Shown in pieces: positions 44,199 to 53,183 of a stretch of DNA of 64,000 bases. Source of the stretch: Pseudomonas sp. PDNC002 (lineage in GTDB: Bacteria > Pseudomonadota > Gammaproteobacteria > Pseudomonadales > Pseudomonadaceae); NCBI RefSeq assembly GCF_016919445.1, contig NZ_CP070356.1, positions 813,501 to 877,500 on the forward strand, read 5' to 3'. Within the stretch, counting starts at the first letter, position 1; each line of letters begins with the position of its first letter. The notes under the pieces are model-generated. The model saw nothing but the letters and a program-made list of their open reading frames with translations. It did no database searches and was not told the DNA's origin. Both the position numbers and the translations under genes were made by a program.

Positions 44199-44624
44199 TC
44201 ATACAAGCTCGCCCTGCCAGGTCGCTACCACCCTGCGCGGGCCGCCGTGGTCACGGTGCTCGCCGAGATAGATACCCTGCCAGGTGCCCATTGCCAAGCC
44301 TCCCTTCTGTATCGGCAGCGTCAGCTGACAACCCAGCAGGCTCGACTTGAAATGCGCCGGAAGGTCGTCCGGGCCTTCGTAATCATGCTCGTAACCACCT
44401 TCGCCCTGAGGCACCAGGCGGTTGAAGAACCGCTCGAAGTCGCGGCGTACCGACGGGTCGGCATTCTCGTTCACCGTCAGCGAAGCGGACGTGTGCTGCA
44501 ACAGCAGGTGCAGCAGGCCGACCCGGCACTGCGACAGCTCCGGCAGCGCGGCCAGGATCTCGTCGGTGACCAGGTGGAAACCTCGCGGGCGAGGGCGCAG
44601 GGTGATGGATTTCTGCTGCCACAT
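44199..44624 (-). CDS. YjbQ-family protein (UPF0047; secondary thiamine-phosphate synthase-like)
   Basis: 141 residues with GGAGG upstream. The conserved regions are present: [37 protein letters not shown] and [21 protein letters not shown], then [21 protein letters not shown]. Members bind metal in a beta-barrel and are described as side-activity thiamine-phosphate synthases; the physiological role is unclear. Confidence 0.93.
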   Translation of the reverse strand: MWQQKSITLRPRPRGFHLVTDEILAALPELSQCRVGLLHLLLQHTSASLTVNENADPSVRRDFERFFNRLVPQGEGGYEHDYEGPDDLPAHFKSSLLGCQLTLPIQKGGLAMGTWQGIYLGEHRDHGGPRRVVATWQGELV

Positions 44625-44677
44625 GGCGGGCTACCTCCGTCAGCTACGGTGATGCGCGCGCATTCTAGCGTGATGTT

Positions 44678-44709
44678 CAAAAAAACAAAGGGCGCCCGAG
44701 GGCGCCCTT
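44678..44709 (-). terminator. Rho-independent terminator of glnK-amtB
   Basis: Stem AAGGGCGCCC (44688-44697) / GGGCGCCCTT (44700-44709), followed on the minus strand by TGTTTTTTTG. It stands 20 bp after the amtB stop. Confidence 0.9.
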
Positions 44710-44729
44710 CGTCGAACTTGTGCAAACCC

Positions 44730-46064
44730 TTACAGGTTGTAGCCGCGTTCGTTGTGCAGGGAGAGGTCCAGACCCACGGTTTCCTCTTCCTCGGTGACGC
44801 GCAGGCCCATGACCAGGTCCAGGACCTTGAGGATCACGAAGCTGACGATACCGGTGTAGACGATGGTGAAGGCCACACCCTTGAACTGGGTGAACAGCTG
44901 GGCGCCGATGTCGGTCACGGTGCCGAAGCCGCCCAGAGCGGGAGCGGCGAACACGCCGGTGAGCAGGGCGCCGACGATGCCGCCAACAGCATGCACGCCG
45001 AAGGCATCCAGGGAGTCGTCGTAACCAACAGCACGCTTGAGGCTGGTGGCGGCGAAGAAGCAGATCACGCCGGCAGCCAGACCGATCACGATGGCGCCCA
45101 TCGGGCCGCAGGTACCGGCGGCCGGGGTGACGGCAACCAGGCCGGCAACCACACCCGAAGCGATGCCCAGGGCGCTCGGCTTACCGTGGGTGATCCACTC
45201 GGCGAACATCCAGCCCAGGGCGGCGGCGGCGGTGGCGATCTGGGTGACCAGCATGGCCATGCCGGCGGTGCCGTTGGCGGCGGCGGCGGAACCGGCGTTG
45301 AAGCCGAACCAGCCTACCCACAGCAGCGCGGCGCCGATCAGGGTGTAGCCCAGGTTGTGCGGCGCCATGGCAGCGGTCGGGTAGCCCTTGCGTTTGCCCA
45401 GCACGAGGCAGGCGACCAGGCCGGCGATACCCGCGTTGATGTGCACCACGGTGCCACCGGCGAAGTCGAGCACGCCCCAGTCCCACAGCAGGCCGCCGTC
45501 ACCGCTCCAGACCATGTGGGCGATCGGTGCGTAGACCAGGGTGAACCACAGCGCGGTGAAGATCAGCATGGCCGAGAACTTCATGCGCTCGGCGAAGGCG
45601 CCGACGATCAGGGCCGGGGTGATGATCGCGAAGGTCATCTGGAACATCACGAAGACGCTTTCCGGGAACAGCGCGGCGGCGGAGGTCAGGCCGGTGCTGG
45701 TCAGGCCGCTGAGGAAGGCCTTGTCGAAGCCGCCGACGAAGGAAGCGAAGTTGACCACGCCCTTTTCCATACCGACGGTATCGAAGGCCAGGCTGTAGCC
45801 GTAGACGACCCAGAGGATGCTGATCAGCGCGGTGATCGCGAAGCACTGCATCATGATCGACAGGACGTTCTTGGCGCGCACCATGCCGCCGTAGAACAGG
45901 GCCAGGCCGGGGATGGTCATCAGCAGCACCAGGGCGCTGGAAATCAGCATCCAGGCGGTGTCACCGCTGTTCAGGACGGGGGCCGCAGCCTCGTCAGCCA
46001 AGGCCAGACCGGGCATTGCGAGGGGCAATAGGGCGCCTAGCCCTGCGTATTTGCGCAGAGTCAT
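44730..46064 (-). CDS. amtB: Ammonium transporter AmtB
   Basis: 444 residues. A signal-peptide-like segment (MTLRKYAGLGALLPLAMPGLALA) precedes 11 membrane helices. Conserved parts include ALFYGGMVRAKNVLS, the central DFAGGTVVHINAGIAGLV (pore His) and GAIVIGLAAGVICFF, with DDSLDAFGVHAVGGIVGALLTG. AmtB imports ammonium under nitrogen limitation and binds GlnK. It lies 41 bp after glnK and is co-transcribed. Confidence 0.97.
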   Translation of the reverse strand: MTLRKYAGLGALLPLAMPGLALADEAAAPVLNSGDTAWMLISSALVLLMTIPGLALFYGGMVRAKNVLSIMMQCFAITALISILWVVYGYSLAFDTVGMEKGVVNFASFVGGFDKAFLSGLTSTGLTSAAALFPESVFVMFQMTFAIITPALIVGAFAERMKFSAMLIFTALWFTLVYAPIAHMVWSGDGGLLWDWGVLDFAGGTVVHINAGIAGLVACLVLGKRKGYPTAAMAPHNLGYTLIGAALLWVGWFGFNAGSAAAANGTAGMAMLVTQIATAAAALGWMFAEWITHGKPSALGIASGVVAGLVAVTPAAGTCGPMGAIVIGLAAGVICFFAATSLKRAVGYDDSLDAFGVHAVGGIVGALLTGVFAAPALGGFGTVTDIGAQLFTQFKGVAFTIVYTGIVSFVILKVLDLVMGLRVTEEEETVGLDLSLHNERGYNL

Positions 46065-46105
46065 TGTTGTTTCTCCTGGGGCGTGGGGTTCGGTGTGGGC
46101 TTGGC

Positions 46106-46672
<567 letters not shown>

Positions 46673-46725
46673 TCAGGTACTTGGCGAAAAGAATGGCTTT
46701 CTGGCGAATCGCCAGCGCCCTCGCG

Positions 46726-46743
46726 GCGCACCGAAAACGCGCA
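46726..46743 (-). promoter_or_regulatory. Candidate NtrC enhancer site
   Basis: The minus strand reads TGCGCGTTTTCGGTGCGC, close to the TGCACY-N5-GGTGCA consensus, 75 bp upstream of the -24 element, a normal distance for NtrC. Confidence 0.5.
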
Positions 46744-46847
46744 CAGCGAGCGGGCGCACTGCTCAAAAAGCGTGCAACCTCTCGCGCCGCAGCCGCCGTC
46801 GGCTGCGTGATAGACTGCGCTCTGATTCAATCCGGAACCCATGAACC

Positions 46848-47111
46848 ATGCTGCCGCCCAAAGCCTTCCTCGATGCCATCAGCCAACAAGCCGGACGCCT
46901 GTTCGGTGGCGAATCGCCCCTGCCGAAGGCCGAGCTGGAAGCTCAGTTCAAGGTTCTGATGCAGAGTGCCTTCAGCAAGCTCGACCTGGTCAGCCGCGAC
47001 GAGTTCGACAGCCAGATGGTGGTTCTCGCCCGTACCCGCGCCCGTCTCGAGGCACTGGAAGCCAAGGTCGCGGAGATGGAAGCCAAACTCTCGCCGCCCG
47101 CCGCCGAGTAA
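46848..47111 (+). CDS. ubiK: Ubiquinone biosynthesis accessory factor UbiK (BMFP/YqiC)
   Basis: 87 residues. LPPKAFLDAISQQAGRLF and LEAQFKVLMQSAFSKLDLVSRDEFDSQMVVLARTRARLEALEAKVAEMEAKL form the membrane-fusogenic N-terminal helix and C-terminal coiled coil of UbiK, which supports the Ubi complex. It is divergent from glnK; neighbour of yifB as in P. aeruginosa. Confidence 0.92.
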   Translation: MLPPKAFLDAISQQAGRLFGGESPLPKAELEAQFKVLMQSAFSKLDLVSRDEFDSQMVVLARTRARLEALEAKVAEMEAKLSPPAAE

Positions 47112-47149
47112 GCCCCGACGGCGGGCCGCATGCGATCAAGGAGTGATCC

Positions 47150-48640
47150 ATGTCCCTCGCCATCGTCCATAGCCGCGCCCAGGTCGGCGTGGAAGCCCCC
47201 GGTGTCACCGTCGAGGCGCACCTTGCCAACGGCCTGCCCTCGCTGACCCTCGTCGGCCTGCCCGAAGGCGCCGTGAAGGAGAGCAAGGACCGCGTCCGCA
47301 GCGCCCTGCTGAACGCCGGTTTCGATTTTCCCAGCCGCCGCATTACTCTGAATCTTGCCCCCGCCGACCTGCCGAAGGACGGCGGTCGCTTCGATCTCGC
47401 CATCGCCCTGGGCATCCTTGCCGCCAGCGGCCAGTTGGCTGACGCGGCGGGCCTGCACGACCTGGAATGCCTCGGCGAGCTGGCGCTTTCCGGCGCCCTG
47501 CGCCCAGTGCCTGGCGTGCTGCCCGCCGCACTGGCCGCCCGTGCCGCCGGACGCGCACTGGTGGTGCCGAAGGAAAATGCCGAGGAAGCCAGTCTCGCCA
47601 GCGGCCTGACCGTCTACGCCGTGGGCCACTTGCTGGAGCTGGCTGCGCACTTCAGCGGCCAGGAGCGCCTGCGCCCCTACGAGGCCAACGGCCTGCTGCG
47701 CGCCACGCCGCCCTACCCCGACCTCGCCGAAGTCCAGGGACAGACCGCCGCCAAGCGCGCCCTGCTGGTCGCTGCCGCAGGCGCCCACAACCTCCTGCTC
47801 AGCGGCCCACCCGGCACCGGCAAGACGCTGCTCGCCAGCCGCCTGCCCGGCCTGATGCCGCCGCTGGACGAAGACGAGGCGCTGCAGGTTGCGGCGATCC
47901 ATTCCGTGGCAGGTCGCGGGCCGCTGACTCACTGGCCGCAGCGCCCCTTCAGGCAACCGCACCACACCGCCTCCGCGCCAGCGCTGGTGGGTGGAGGCAG
48001 CCGCCCACAGCCGGGAGAGATCACGCTGGCGCACGAAGGTGTGCTCTTTCTCGATGAGCTTCCGGAATTTGATCGGAAAGTTCTGGAAGTGCTACGTGAA
48101 CCCCTGGAAGGCGGCGAAATCGTCATCTCCCGCGCCAACGGCCGCGTCCGCTTCCCGGCACGCTTCCAACTGGTCGCGGCGATGAACCCCTGCCCATGTG
48201 GATATCTCGGCGACCCCAGCGGGCGCTGCCGCTGTTCGCCGGAGCAGATCCAGCGCTATCGCGCCAAGCTCTCCGGTCCATTGCTGGACCGCATCGACCT
48301 GCACCTCACCGTCAGCCGCGAGAGCACCAGCCTCGCGCCCAGCGGCCCGAGCATCAGCAGCGCCGAGTTGGCCGTACAGGTCGCCGCCGCACGCCAGCGC
48401 CAGCTCAGTCGTCAAGGCTGCGCCAACGCTTTTCTCGACCTGAAGAAAATGCACCAATATTGTGCATTAAGCCCAGACGATCAGGCTTGGCTGGAGAAAG
48501 CCGGCGAGCGCCTGAACCTGTCACTGCGCGCCCTGCACCGAATTCTCAAGGTGGCGCGCACCCTCGCCGACCTGCAACAGACGGATGCCATTGCCCGACC
48601 GCACCTGGCCGAAGCGCTGCAGTACCGCGCGGGACACTAG
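47150..48640 (+). CDS. YifB/ComM-family Mg-chelatase-like AAA+ ATPase
   Basis: 496 residues. The N-terminal ChlI domain (AQVGVEAPGVTVEAHLANGLPSLTLVGLPEGAVKESKDRVRSAL) precedes the AAA+ core with Walker A LLSGPPGTGKTLLASRLPG (~221-239), Walker B GVLFLDELPEFD (~299) and the C-terminal Mg_chelatase_C segment (LSLRALHRILKVARTLADL). The ComM homologue is a helicase that extends recombination during natural transformation. The stop overlaps the RidA-family stop by 4 bp. Confidence 0.95.
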   Translation: MSLAIVHSRAQVGVEAPGVTVEAHLANGLPSLTLVGLPEGAVKESKDRVRSALLNAGFDFPSRRITLNLAPADLPKDGGRFDLAIALGILAASGQLADAAGLHDLECLGELALSGALRPVPGVLPAALAARAAGRALVVPKENAEEASLASGLTVYAVGHLLELAAHFSGQERLRPYEANGLLRATPPYPDLAEVQGQTAAKRALLVAAAGAHNLLLSGPPGTGKTLLASRLPGLMPPLDEDEALQVAAIHSVAGRGPLTHWPQRPFRQPHHTASAPALVGGGSRPQPGEITLAHEGVLFLDELPEFDRKVLEVLREPLEGGEIVISRANGRVRFPARFQLVAAMNPCPCGYLGDPSGRCRCSPEQIQRYRAKLSGPLLDRIDLHLTVSRESTSLAPSGPSISSAELAVQVAAARQRQLSRQGCANAFLDLKKMHQYCALSPDDQAWLEKAGERLNLSLRALHRILKVARTLADLQQTDAIARPHLAEALQYRAGH

Positions 48641-49125
48641 CGGGACAGGCCTTCCGCGACAGCCACGAGGTTCAATTCGACCGTCGCATTCTTAGGCAAC
48701 TGATAGACGCCGACCGAGGTGCGCGTGTGCACGCCGGCAGCACCCAACACCGTGTGCAGTACCGACGACGCCGCATCGGCCACTTCGCTCTGCTGCGTGA
48801 AGTGCTCGGCCGACTGCACGAACACGTTGAGGTGCAGCACCTTGCGGACTCGCTCGAGATCGCCCAGCGCCTGTCGCAGCAGGGCCAGCGCACGCATGAC
48901 ACAAATCCTGGCGGCACGCTGGGCCTCGGCCAACGACGCATCGCCGCCTGCCCGACCGGTGACGACAACCTCATCACCCACCCGTGGAATCTGCCCACTG
49001 ATGTGCACCTGGCTTCCTTCGATCAGGAAGGGCACATAGTCACCGCCGATCTTGATCTCGCCACTGAAGTCACAGCCGAGTTCGGCGGCAATCCGGTCAA
49101 ACGCGGCAGCGCGCATCTCGCTCAT
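48637..49125 (-). CDS. RidA-like (YjgF/Rid) family protein
   Basis: 162 residues from the ATG at 49125, chosen because AGGAG is five bases upstream; a GTG two codons earlier is less suitable. HISGQIPRVGDEVVVTGRAGGDASLAEAQRAARICVMRALALLRQALGDLERVRKVLHLNVFV is the Rid fold, with AASSVLHTVLGAAGVHTRTSVGVYQLPKNATVELNLVAV including the GV..LP....VE end. The Arg that defines deaminase-active RidA is not at the usual place (RTSVGVYQLPKNA has T-S-V-G), so this is a Rid subgroup whose activity is uncertain. Confidence 0.9.
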   Translation of the reverse strand: MSEMRAAAFDRIAAELGCDFSGEIKIGGDYVPFLIEGSQVHISGQIPRVGDEVVVTGRAGGDASLAEAQRAARICVMRALALLRQALGDLERVRKVLHLNVFVQSAEHFTQQSEVADAASSVLHTVLGAAGVHTRTSVGVYQLPKNATVELNLVAVAEGLSR

Positions 49126-49152
49126 AAACACTCCTGATGGGTCATTTCCTGT

Positions 49153-49383
49153 TCAGCAGCGCCAGAACGGCCGCATGGCTTCCAGCTTCGCTTGCTCGCG
49201 GCTGACGCCGATGTCGCGCAGTTGTTCGTCGGAGAGCTCCAGCAGTTGCTTGCGGGTGCGCACGCGGCGCCAGAACTGCTGCCAGCGGTTTTCCTCGTGG
49301 CCGCGCGGGGCTACGTGGCTGCCGGGAATCTCCAGCAACTCCTGCTGATAAAGGGTCAGCCGCACATCGCTCAGGCCGGTCAT
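49153..49383 (-). CDS. DUF1127-domain small protein
   Basis: 76 residues with GGAGGAG upstream. WQQFWRRVRTRKQLLELSDEQLRDIGVSREQAKLEAMRPFWRC is the DUF1127/YjiS signature. Such proteins are linked to RNA or phosphate metabolism in other bacteria; the role here is unknown. It is divergent from a MocR-type regulator, a recurrent pairing in Pseudomonas. Confidence 0.88.
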   Translation of the reverse strand: MTGLSDVRLTLYQQELLEIPGSHVAPRGHEENRWQQFWRRVRTRKQLLELSDEQLRDIGVSREQAKLEAMRPFWRC

Positions 49384-49567
49384 GTCGTCGCTCCTCCAGT
49401 CGGGTTCCTCGGACGTGGGGATAGCGTGACGAATCGCCGAAAATCATTACAGATTCAACACGACAGAATTTTTTCCATACAGAGCCGAGCGAAATCCTTC
49501 TGAATGGCGTATTTTCTCCCGATCTGTACTGCATCGAGCCGCGTCGACCCGGCACGGGAGATCTGTC

Positions 49568-51016
49568 ATGAAACGCTACGCGCAACTGGCCGCCACCTTG
49601 GGCGAACGTATCGAACAAGGCCTGTACCGTCCCGGCGACCGGCTGCCCTCGGTTCGCGCACTCAGCGAGGAGCACGGCGTCAGTATCAGTACCGTGCAGC
49701 AGGCCTACCGCGTGCTGGAGGACGACGGGCTGGTGGAGCCGCGACCGAAGTCCGGCTATTTCGTGCCCGAACGCCGCGAACTACCCCCCATGCCGGCCAT
49801 GACCCGCCCCGCCCAGCGGCCAGTGGACGTGTCGCAGTGGGACCAGGTGCTGGAACAGGTGCGACGTGCGCCGGGAGGCGAATTCGTTCAACTCGGGCGC
49901 GGCACGCCGGATATCGCCAGCCCGTCGCTCAAGCCGCTGCAGCGCGCGATGGTGCATGCCGCGCGCAGGACCGACCTGCAGAGCCTGGGCTACGAAGGTA
50001 TCCAGGGCTCCCTCGCGCTGCGCGAGCAGATCGCCCGGCTGATGCTCGATTCCGGCTGCCAGGTGCCGCCCAGCGAAATCGTCATCACCACCGGCTGCCA
50101 GGAAGCACTGGCCATCACCCTGCGCGCGATCTGCGAGCCGGGGGACATCGTCGCGATCGACTCGCCGAGCTTCCACGGCGCCATGCAGGCGCTCAAGGCG
50201 TATGGGCTGAAGGCGCTGGAAATCCCCACCGACCCTACCAACGGCATCAGCCTGGAAGCGCTGGAGCTGGCCATGGAACAGTGGCCGGTGAAGCTGATCC
50301 TGCTCACGCCCAACTGCAACAACCCACTGGGCTACATCATGCCCGACGCCCGCAAGCGCGCCCTGCTGACGCTGGCGGCGCGCTACGACGTGCCGATCCT
50401 CGAGGACGATGTCTATGGCGAACTGGCCTACGCCTTCCCGCGCCCGCGCAGCATCAAGTCGTTCGACACCGATGACCGCGTGCTGCTGGCCAGCTCCTTC
50501 TCCAAGACCGTGGCACCGGGCCTGCGCACCGGCTGGGTAGTGCCGGGGCGCTATCTGGACCGCATCCTGCACTTCAAGTACATCGCCAGCGGCACCTGCG
50601 CACCGCAGCCGCAGATGGCCCTGGCCGAATTCGTCGGCGGCGGCCACTACGAGCCGCACATCCGCCGCATGCGCGCGCAATACCAGCGCCACCGCGACCT
50701 GATGACCGAGTGGATCGGCCGCTACTTCCCCGAGGGCGCGCTGGTCAGCCGGCCGCGCGGTGGCTTCATGCTCTGGGTCGAGTTCGACCCGCAGTTCGAC
50801 AGCGTGCGGCTGAACCAGGAGCTGCGCCGCGACAACGTGCAGGTGGCGGCCGGCAACATCTTTTCCGCGTCAGGCAAGTACCGCAACTGCATCCGCATGA
50901 ACTACGCCAATCGCGAGCTGGCGCGCATCGAAGACGCAGTGCGCAAGGTCGGCGCCTGCGCCACGCGGCTCACCGCCGAGCTGCACGAACAGCACGCGGA
51001 GCCGCTGCCAGCCTGA
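49568..51016 (+). CDS. MocR/PdxR-type GntR-aminotransferase regulator
   Basis: 482 residues. The N-terminal GntR winged helix (YAQLAATLGERIEQGLYRPGDRLPSVRALSEEHGVSISTVQQAYRVLEDDGLVEPRPKSGYFV) is fused to a class-I aminotransferase domain with ILEDDVYGELAY (~280) and the PLP lysine in SSFSKTVAPGLRTGWVVPG (~312). MocR proteins sense PLP or amino acids and usually regulate the divergent gene, here the DUF1127 gene. Direct catalysis is unlikely but not excluded. Confidence 0.93.
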   Translation: MKRYAQLAATLGERIEQGLYRPGDRLPSVRALSEEHGVSISTVQQAYRVLEDDGLVEPRPKSGYFVPERRELPPMPAMTRPAQRPVDVSQWDQVLEQVRRAPGGEFVQLGRGTPDIASPSLKPLQRAMVHAARRTDLQSLGYEGIQGSLALREQIARLMLDSGCQVPPSEIVITTGCQEALAITLRAICEPGDIVAIDSPSFHGAMQALKAYGLKALEIPTDPTNGISLEALELAMEQWPVKLILLTPNCNNPLGYIMPDARKRALLTLAARYDVPILEDDVYGELAYAFPRPRSIKSFDTDDRVLLASSFSKTVAPGLRTGWVVPGRYLDRILHFKYIASGTCAPQPQMALAEFVGGGHYEPHIRRMRAQYQRHRDLMTEWIGRYFPEGALVSRPRGGFMLWVEFDPQFDSVRLNQELRRDNVQVAAGNIFSASGKYRNCIRMNYANRELARIEDAVRKVGACATRLTAELHEQHAEPLPA

Positions 51017-51097
51017 GGCGAAACATTTATCCACAGCCCGACGCTACCGCGCGGCGCCGGCTGTTGTACCTTGGTTTCCTTTTGCCAGGCACCCACT

Positions 51098-51901
51098 TTG
51101 ACCAGTCTCACCCTTGGCCCGCTGGCCATTCCCCTGCCCCACGTCCTGCTCTACCTCGGCTTCTTCGGCGCGCTGCTAGCTGGCTGGCTGGCCGCGCGCA
51201 GGCGCGGCGCCAATCCCGAAGGTGCGCTGTTCGCCATGTTCCTCGGCGGCCTGCTGGCGGCGCGACTGGCCTTCGTTGCGCGCTACTTCGAGCAATACGC
51301 GGCGACACCGCTGAGCATCGTGGACATTCGCGATGGCGGCTTTCTCGCGCTGCCGGGCGTGATTGCCGCTGCGCTGATCGGCGCCGTGCTGGCATGGCGC
51401 AAGACAGAGCTGCGTCGGCCGCTAGCCGTCGCGGCGGTGGTCGGTGTGTGCTTGTGGGGCGGTGGCAAGGCCGTGACCTCGGCGCTGGACCGCAGCCAGC
51501 AGCTTCCCGAACTGACGGTAATGGACCTGCGCGGCGCGGCCGTGGACCTGCGCGCGCTGGATGGCCGGCCCATGGTGGTAAATCTCTGGGCCACCTGGTG
51601 CCCGCCGTGCCGGCGTGAGATGCCGGTGCTGGAGGCTGCGCAGAAGCAGCGCAGCGATGTGCGCTTCCTGTTGGTCAACCAGGGCGAGAACGCCGAAGCC
51701 GTGCAGCGTTTCCTGCGCGACCAAGGCCTGAGCGACGCGGCAGTGCTGCTCGACAGCGGCAACCGCCTGGGCCAGCTCACCGGTTCCTACGGCATGCCCA
51801 CCACGCTGTTCTACGACGCCCAGGGGCGCCTCAAGCACAGCCAGATGGGCGAACTCTCCGCGGCCAGCCTGGAATATGGCCTGGGCCAGCTCAGGGACTG
51901 A
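51098..51901 (+). CDS. TlpA/ResA-type thioredoxin fused to a polytopic membrane domain
   Basis: 267 residues; the start is uncertain. I use the TTG at 51098, giving TSLTLGPLAIPLPHVLLYLGFFG; an upstream TTG (51071) is the only other. The N-terminal ~120 residues hold about four hydrophobic segments and resemble part of a prolipoprotein diacylglyceryl transferase (FLALPGVIAAALIGAVLAW). The C-terminal ~140 residues are thioredoxin-like with WATWCPPCRREMPVLE (CxxC) and the cis-Pro loop GSYGMPTTLFYDAQG. It would act as a periplasmic thiol-disulfide reductase with a built-in anchor. Confidence 0.85.
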   Translation: MTSLTLGPLAIPLPHVLLYLGFFGALLAGWLAARRRGANPEGALFAMFLGGLLAARLAFVARYFEQYAATPLSIVDIRDGGFLALPGVIAAALIGAVLAWRKTELRRPLAVAAVVGVCLWGGGKAVTSALDRSQQLPELTVMDLRGAAVDLRALDGRPMVVNLWATWCPPCRREMPVLEAAQKQRSDVRFLLVNQGENAEAVQRFLRDQGLSDAAVLLDSGNRLGQLTGSYGMPTTLFYDAQGRLKHSQMGELSAASLEYGLGQLRD

Positions 51902-51983
51902 CCTGCCTGGCACGGCGCGACGACGCACTTCCTCGTCTCTGTTCAAGGGCGATTGCGCGAGGCCATCCACTTCGCGGGAGGCC

Positions 51984-52029
51984 TGTGCCGGGCCGGCTTC
52001 CGACTGGAATACCCGCCTGCCGGCACAGC
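51984..52029. repeat. Inverted repeat CTGTGCCGG-N28-CCGGCACAG
   Basis: A perfect 9-bp inverted repeat in the 288-bp gap between the TlpA-type and fimbrial genes. No U-tract. The rest of the gap is AT-richer toward the fimbrial gene, which suggests a promoter, but no clear box was recognised. Confidence 0.4.
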
Positions 52030-52189
52030 GGGATGCTGCCTTGAGAAGTGGCCGAAAAATAGGAATCGAACGACGACTAAATCGGAATCCGCCTATTAGC
52101 GCGGGAAAAACGCTTTATCAGACTCGCCAATTGGCCAGAAGCGGCAGACCAGCCGGCTGACCTTCGCTCATCTCCTGGGAAGGTACCTC

Positions 52190-52690
52190 ATGAAACGCAT
52201 CCTCCTCGCAGCGGTTCTCTCCTCACTGACAGTCGGCGCCTTCGCCAATGACGTGCAAATCGAAGTCGACGGCTCGGCTCTGCCCGCCAGCTGCAAGATC
52301 AACGGCACACACGGCACGGCACAGATCTCGGTGAAGTTGCCGAAGGTTTCCATCCAGTCGCTGTCCACCGCCGGGAGCTGGTCGGCGAACACGCGATTCA
52401 CGCTACATCTGACGGATTGCCCGGTCGGGACGATTGTCGCCTGGTCCGCACCGGACCTGATGGACCCGGCCTCCGGCGGTCTGCGCAACGCCCTTTCTAC
52501 CGGTACCAACGCTCAGGTTCGAGTACTGAACGAGGATTTCAGCCCGGTCGACCTGGCCAAGGATGCGGGGCGAACCGTAAGTGACGCAGAGTCCGAAGAG
52601 CTCACGTACTACCTCCAGTACTACGCGAAGGACGTTCCGGTCGTTCAGGGCGCCTTCAAGAGCAGCGCGCGGGTGACGCTAAGTCGCTGA
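52190..52690 (+). CDS. Orphan type 1-like fimbrial subunit
   Basis: 166 residues with a signal peptide (MKRILLAAVLSSLTVGAFA). The mature protein shows the fimbrial fold: a Cys pair (Cys35 in LPASCKINGT and Cys76 in LTDCPVGT), TAQISVKLPKVSIQSL and a C-terminal beta-strand end (AFKSSARVTLSR). The penultimate residues lack the classic aromatic, so it may be a minor subunit. No chaperone or usher gene is nearby, so assembly would depend on another locus. Confidence 0.75.
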   Translation: MKRILLAAVLSSLTVGAFANDVQIEVDGSALPASCKINGTHGTAQISVKLPKVSIQSLSTAGSWSANTRFTLHLTDCPVGTIVAWSAPDLMDPASGGLRNALSTGTNAQVRVLNEDFSPVDLAKDAGRTVSDAESEELTYYLQYYAKDVPVVQGAFKSSARVTLSR

Positions 52691-52817
52691 TCGACTTCAG
52701 TCAGGCGGATCCGAGGCGCTGTGGTATTTGGAGACCGACGCCTCTGACAATTTCAATGCGAATTGGCCGAGATTCTTGGCGGCCGAACTAGCTCCATCAG
52801 AATGCAACTTGCCCAAC

Positions 52818-53183
52818 TTATTCAGCCCGATAGGTACTATATGGACCATTTGCACCATACAGATAACCATCAGAGCCTTTCACCCCGAACACCAAATAAA
52901 CACCATTCGTCTCGCAACACATAGTGGCGTCGTCCTCTGAAACGCCACTCCCCTCATATATAAATCTTTCCTTATCAACTACTCCTTTTAGCATGTGAAT
53001 AACATCAAATATGGCGATACGCCTGTCGCCATCCATTTCTAGTCCAACCACTCGACCAATAAATACACTATCAGACTTCGCAGAAATCTGCTCCAATGTT
53101 AGATGCTTCAAAGAGTATGCCCAGCATTCGATAGCCCCCAAAGCGAAAAACAAGACAAAAGCCCTATAGATTAGCTTATTCAT
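52818..53183 (-). CDS. Small exported protein after the Rhs toxin gene; candidate immunity protein
   Basis: 121 residues. The N-terminus MNKLIYRAFVLFFALGAIECWA is a plausible signal peptide, so the protein is probably periplasmic. A strand-rich body follows (DSVFIGRVVGLEMDGDRRIAIFDVIHMLKG) with a Cys pair (TMCCETNGVYLVFGV). No family is recognised. It starts inside the last codons of the putative toxin gene (4-bp overlap), is AT-rich like it, and is the last gene of the island: the position of an immunity gene in Rhs loci. Function is inferred from context only. Confidence 0.6.
   Translation of the reverse strand: MNKLIYRAFVLFFALGAIECWAYSLKHLTLEQISAKSDSVFIGRVVGLEMDGDRRIAIFDVIHMLKGVVDKERFIYEGSGVSEDDATMCCETNGVYLVFGVKGSDGYLYGANGPYSTYRAE

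Noticed and set aside
43773..46031. 752-codon plus-strand frame opposite sutA-yjbQ-amtB
   Set aside because: Crosses three well-supported minus-strand genes and has low-complexity Gly/Gln/His sequence.
52728..52940. 70-codon plus-strand frame at the left end of the AT-rich island
   Set aside because: No ribosome site or similarity, and it overlaps the putative immunity gene.
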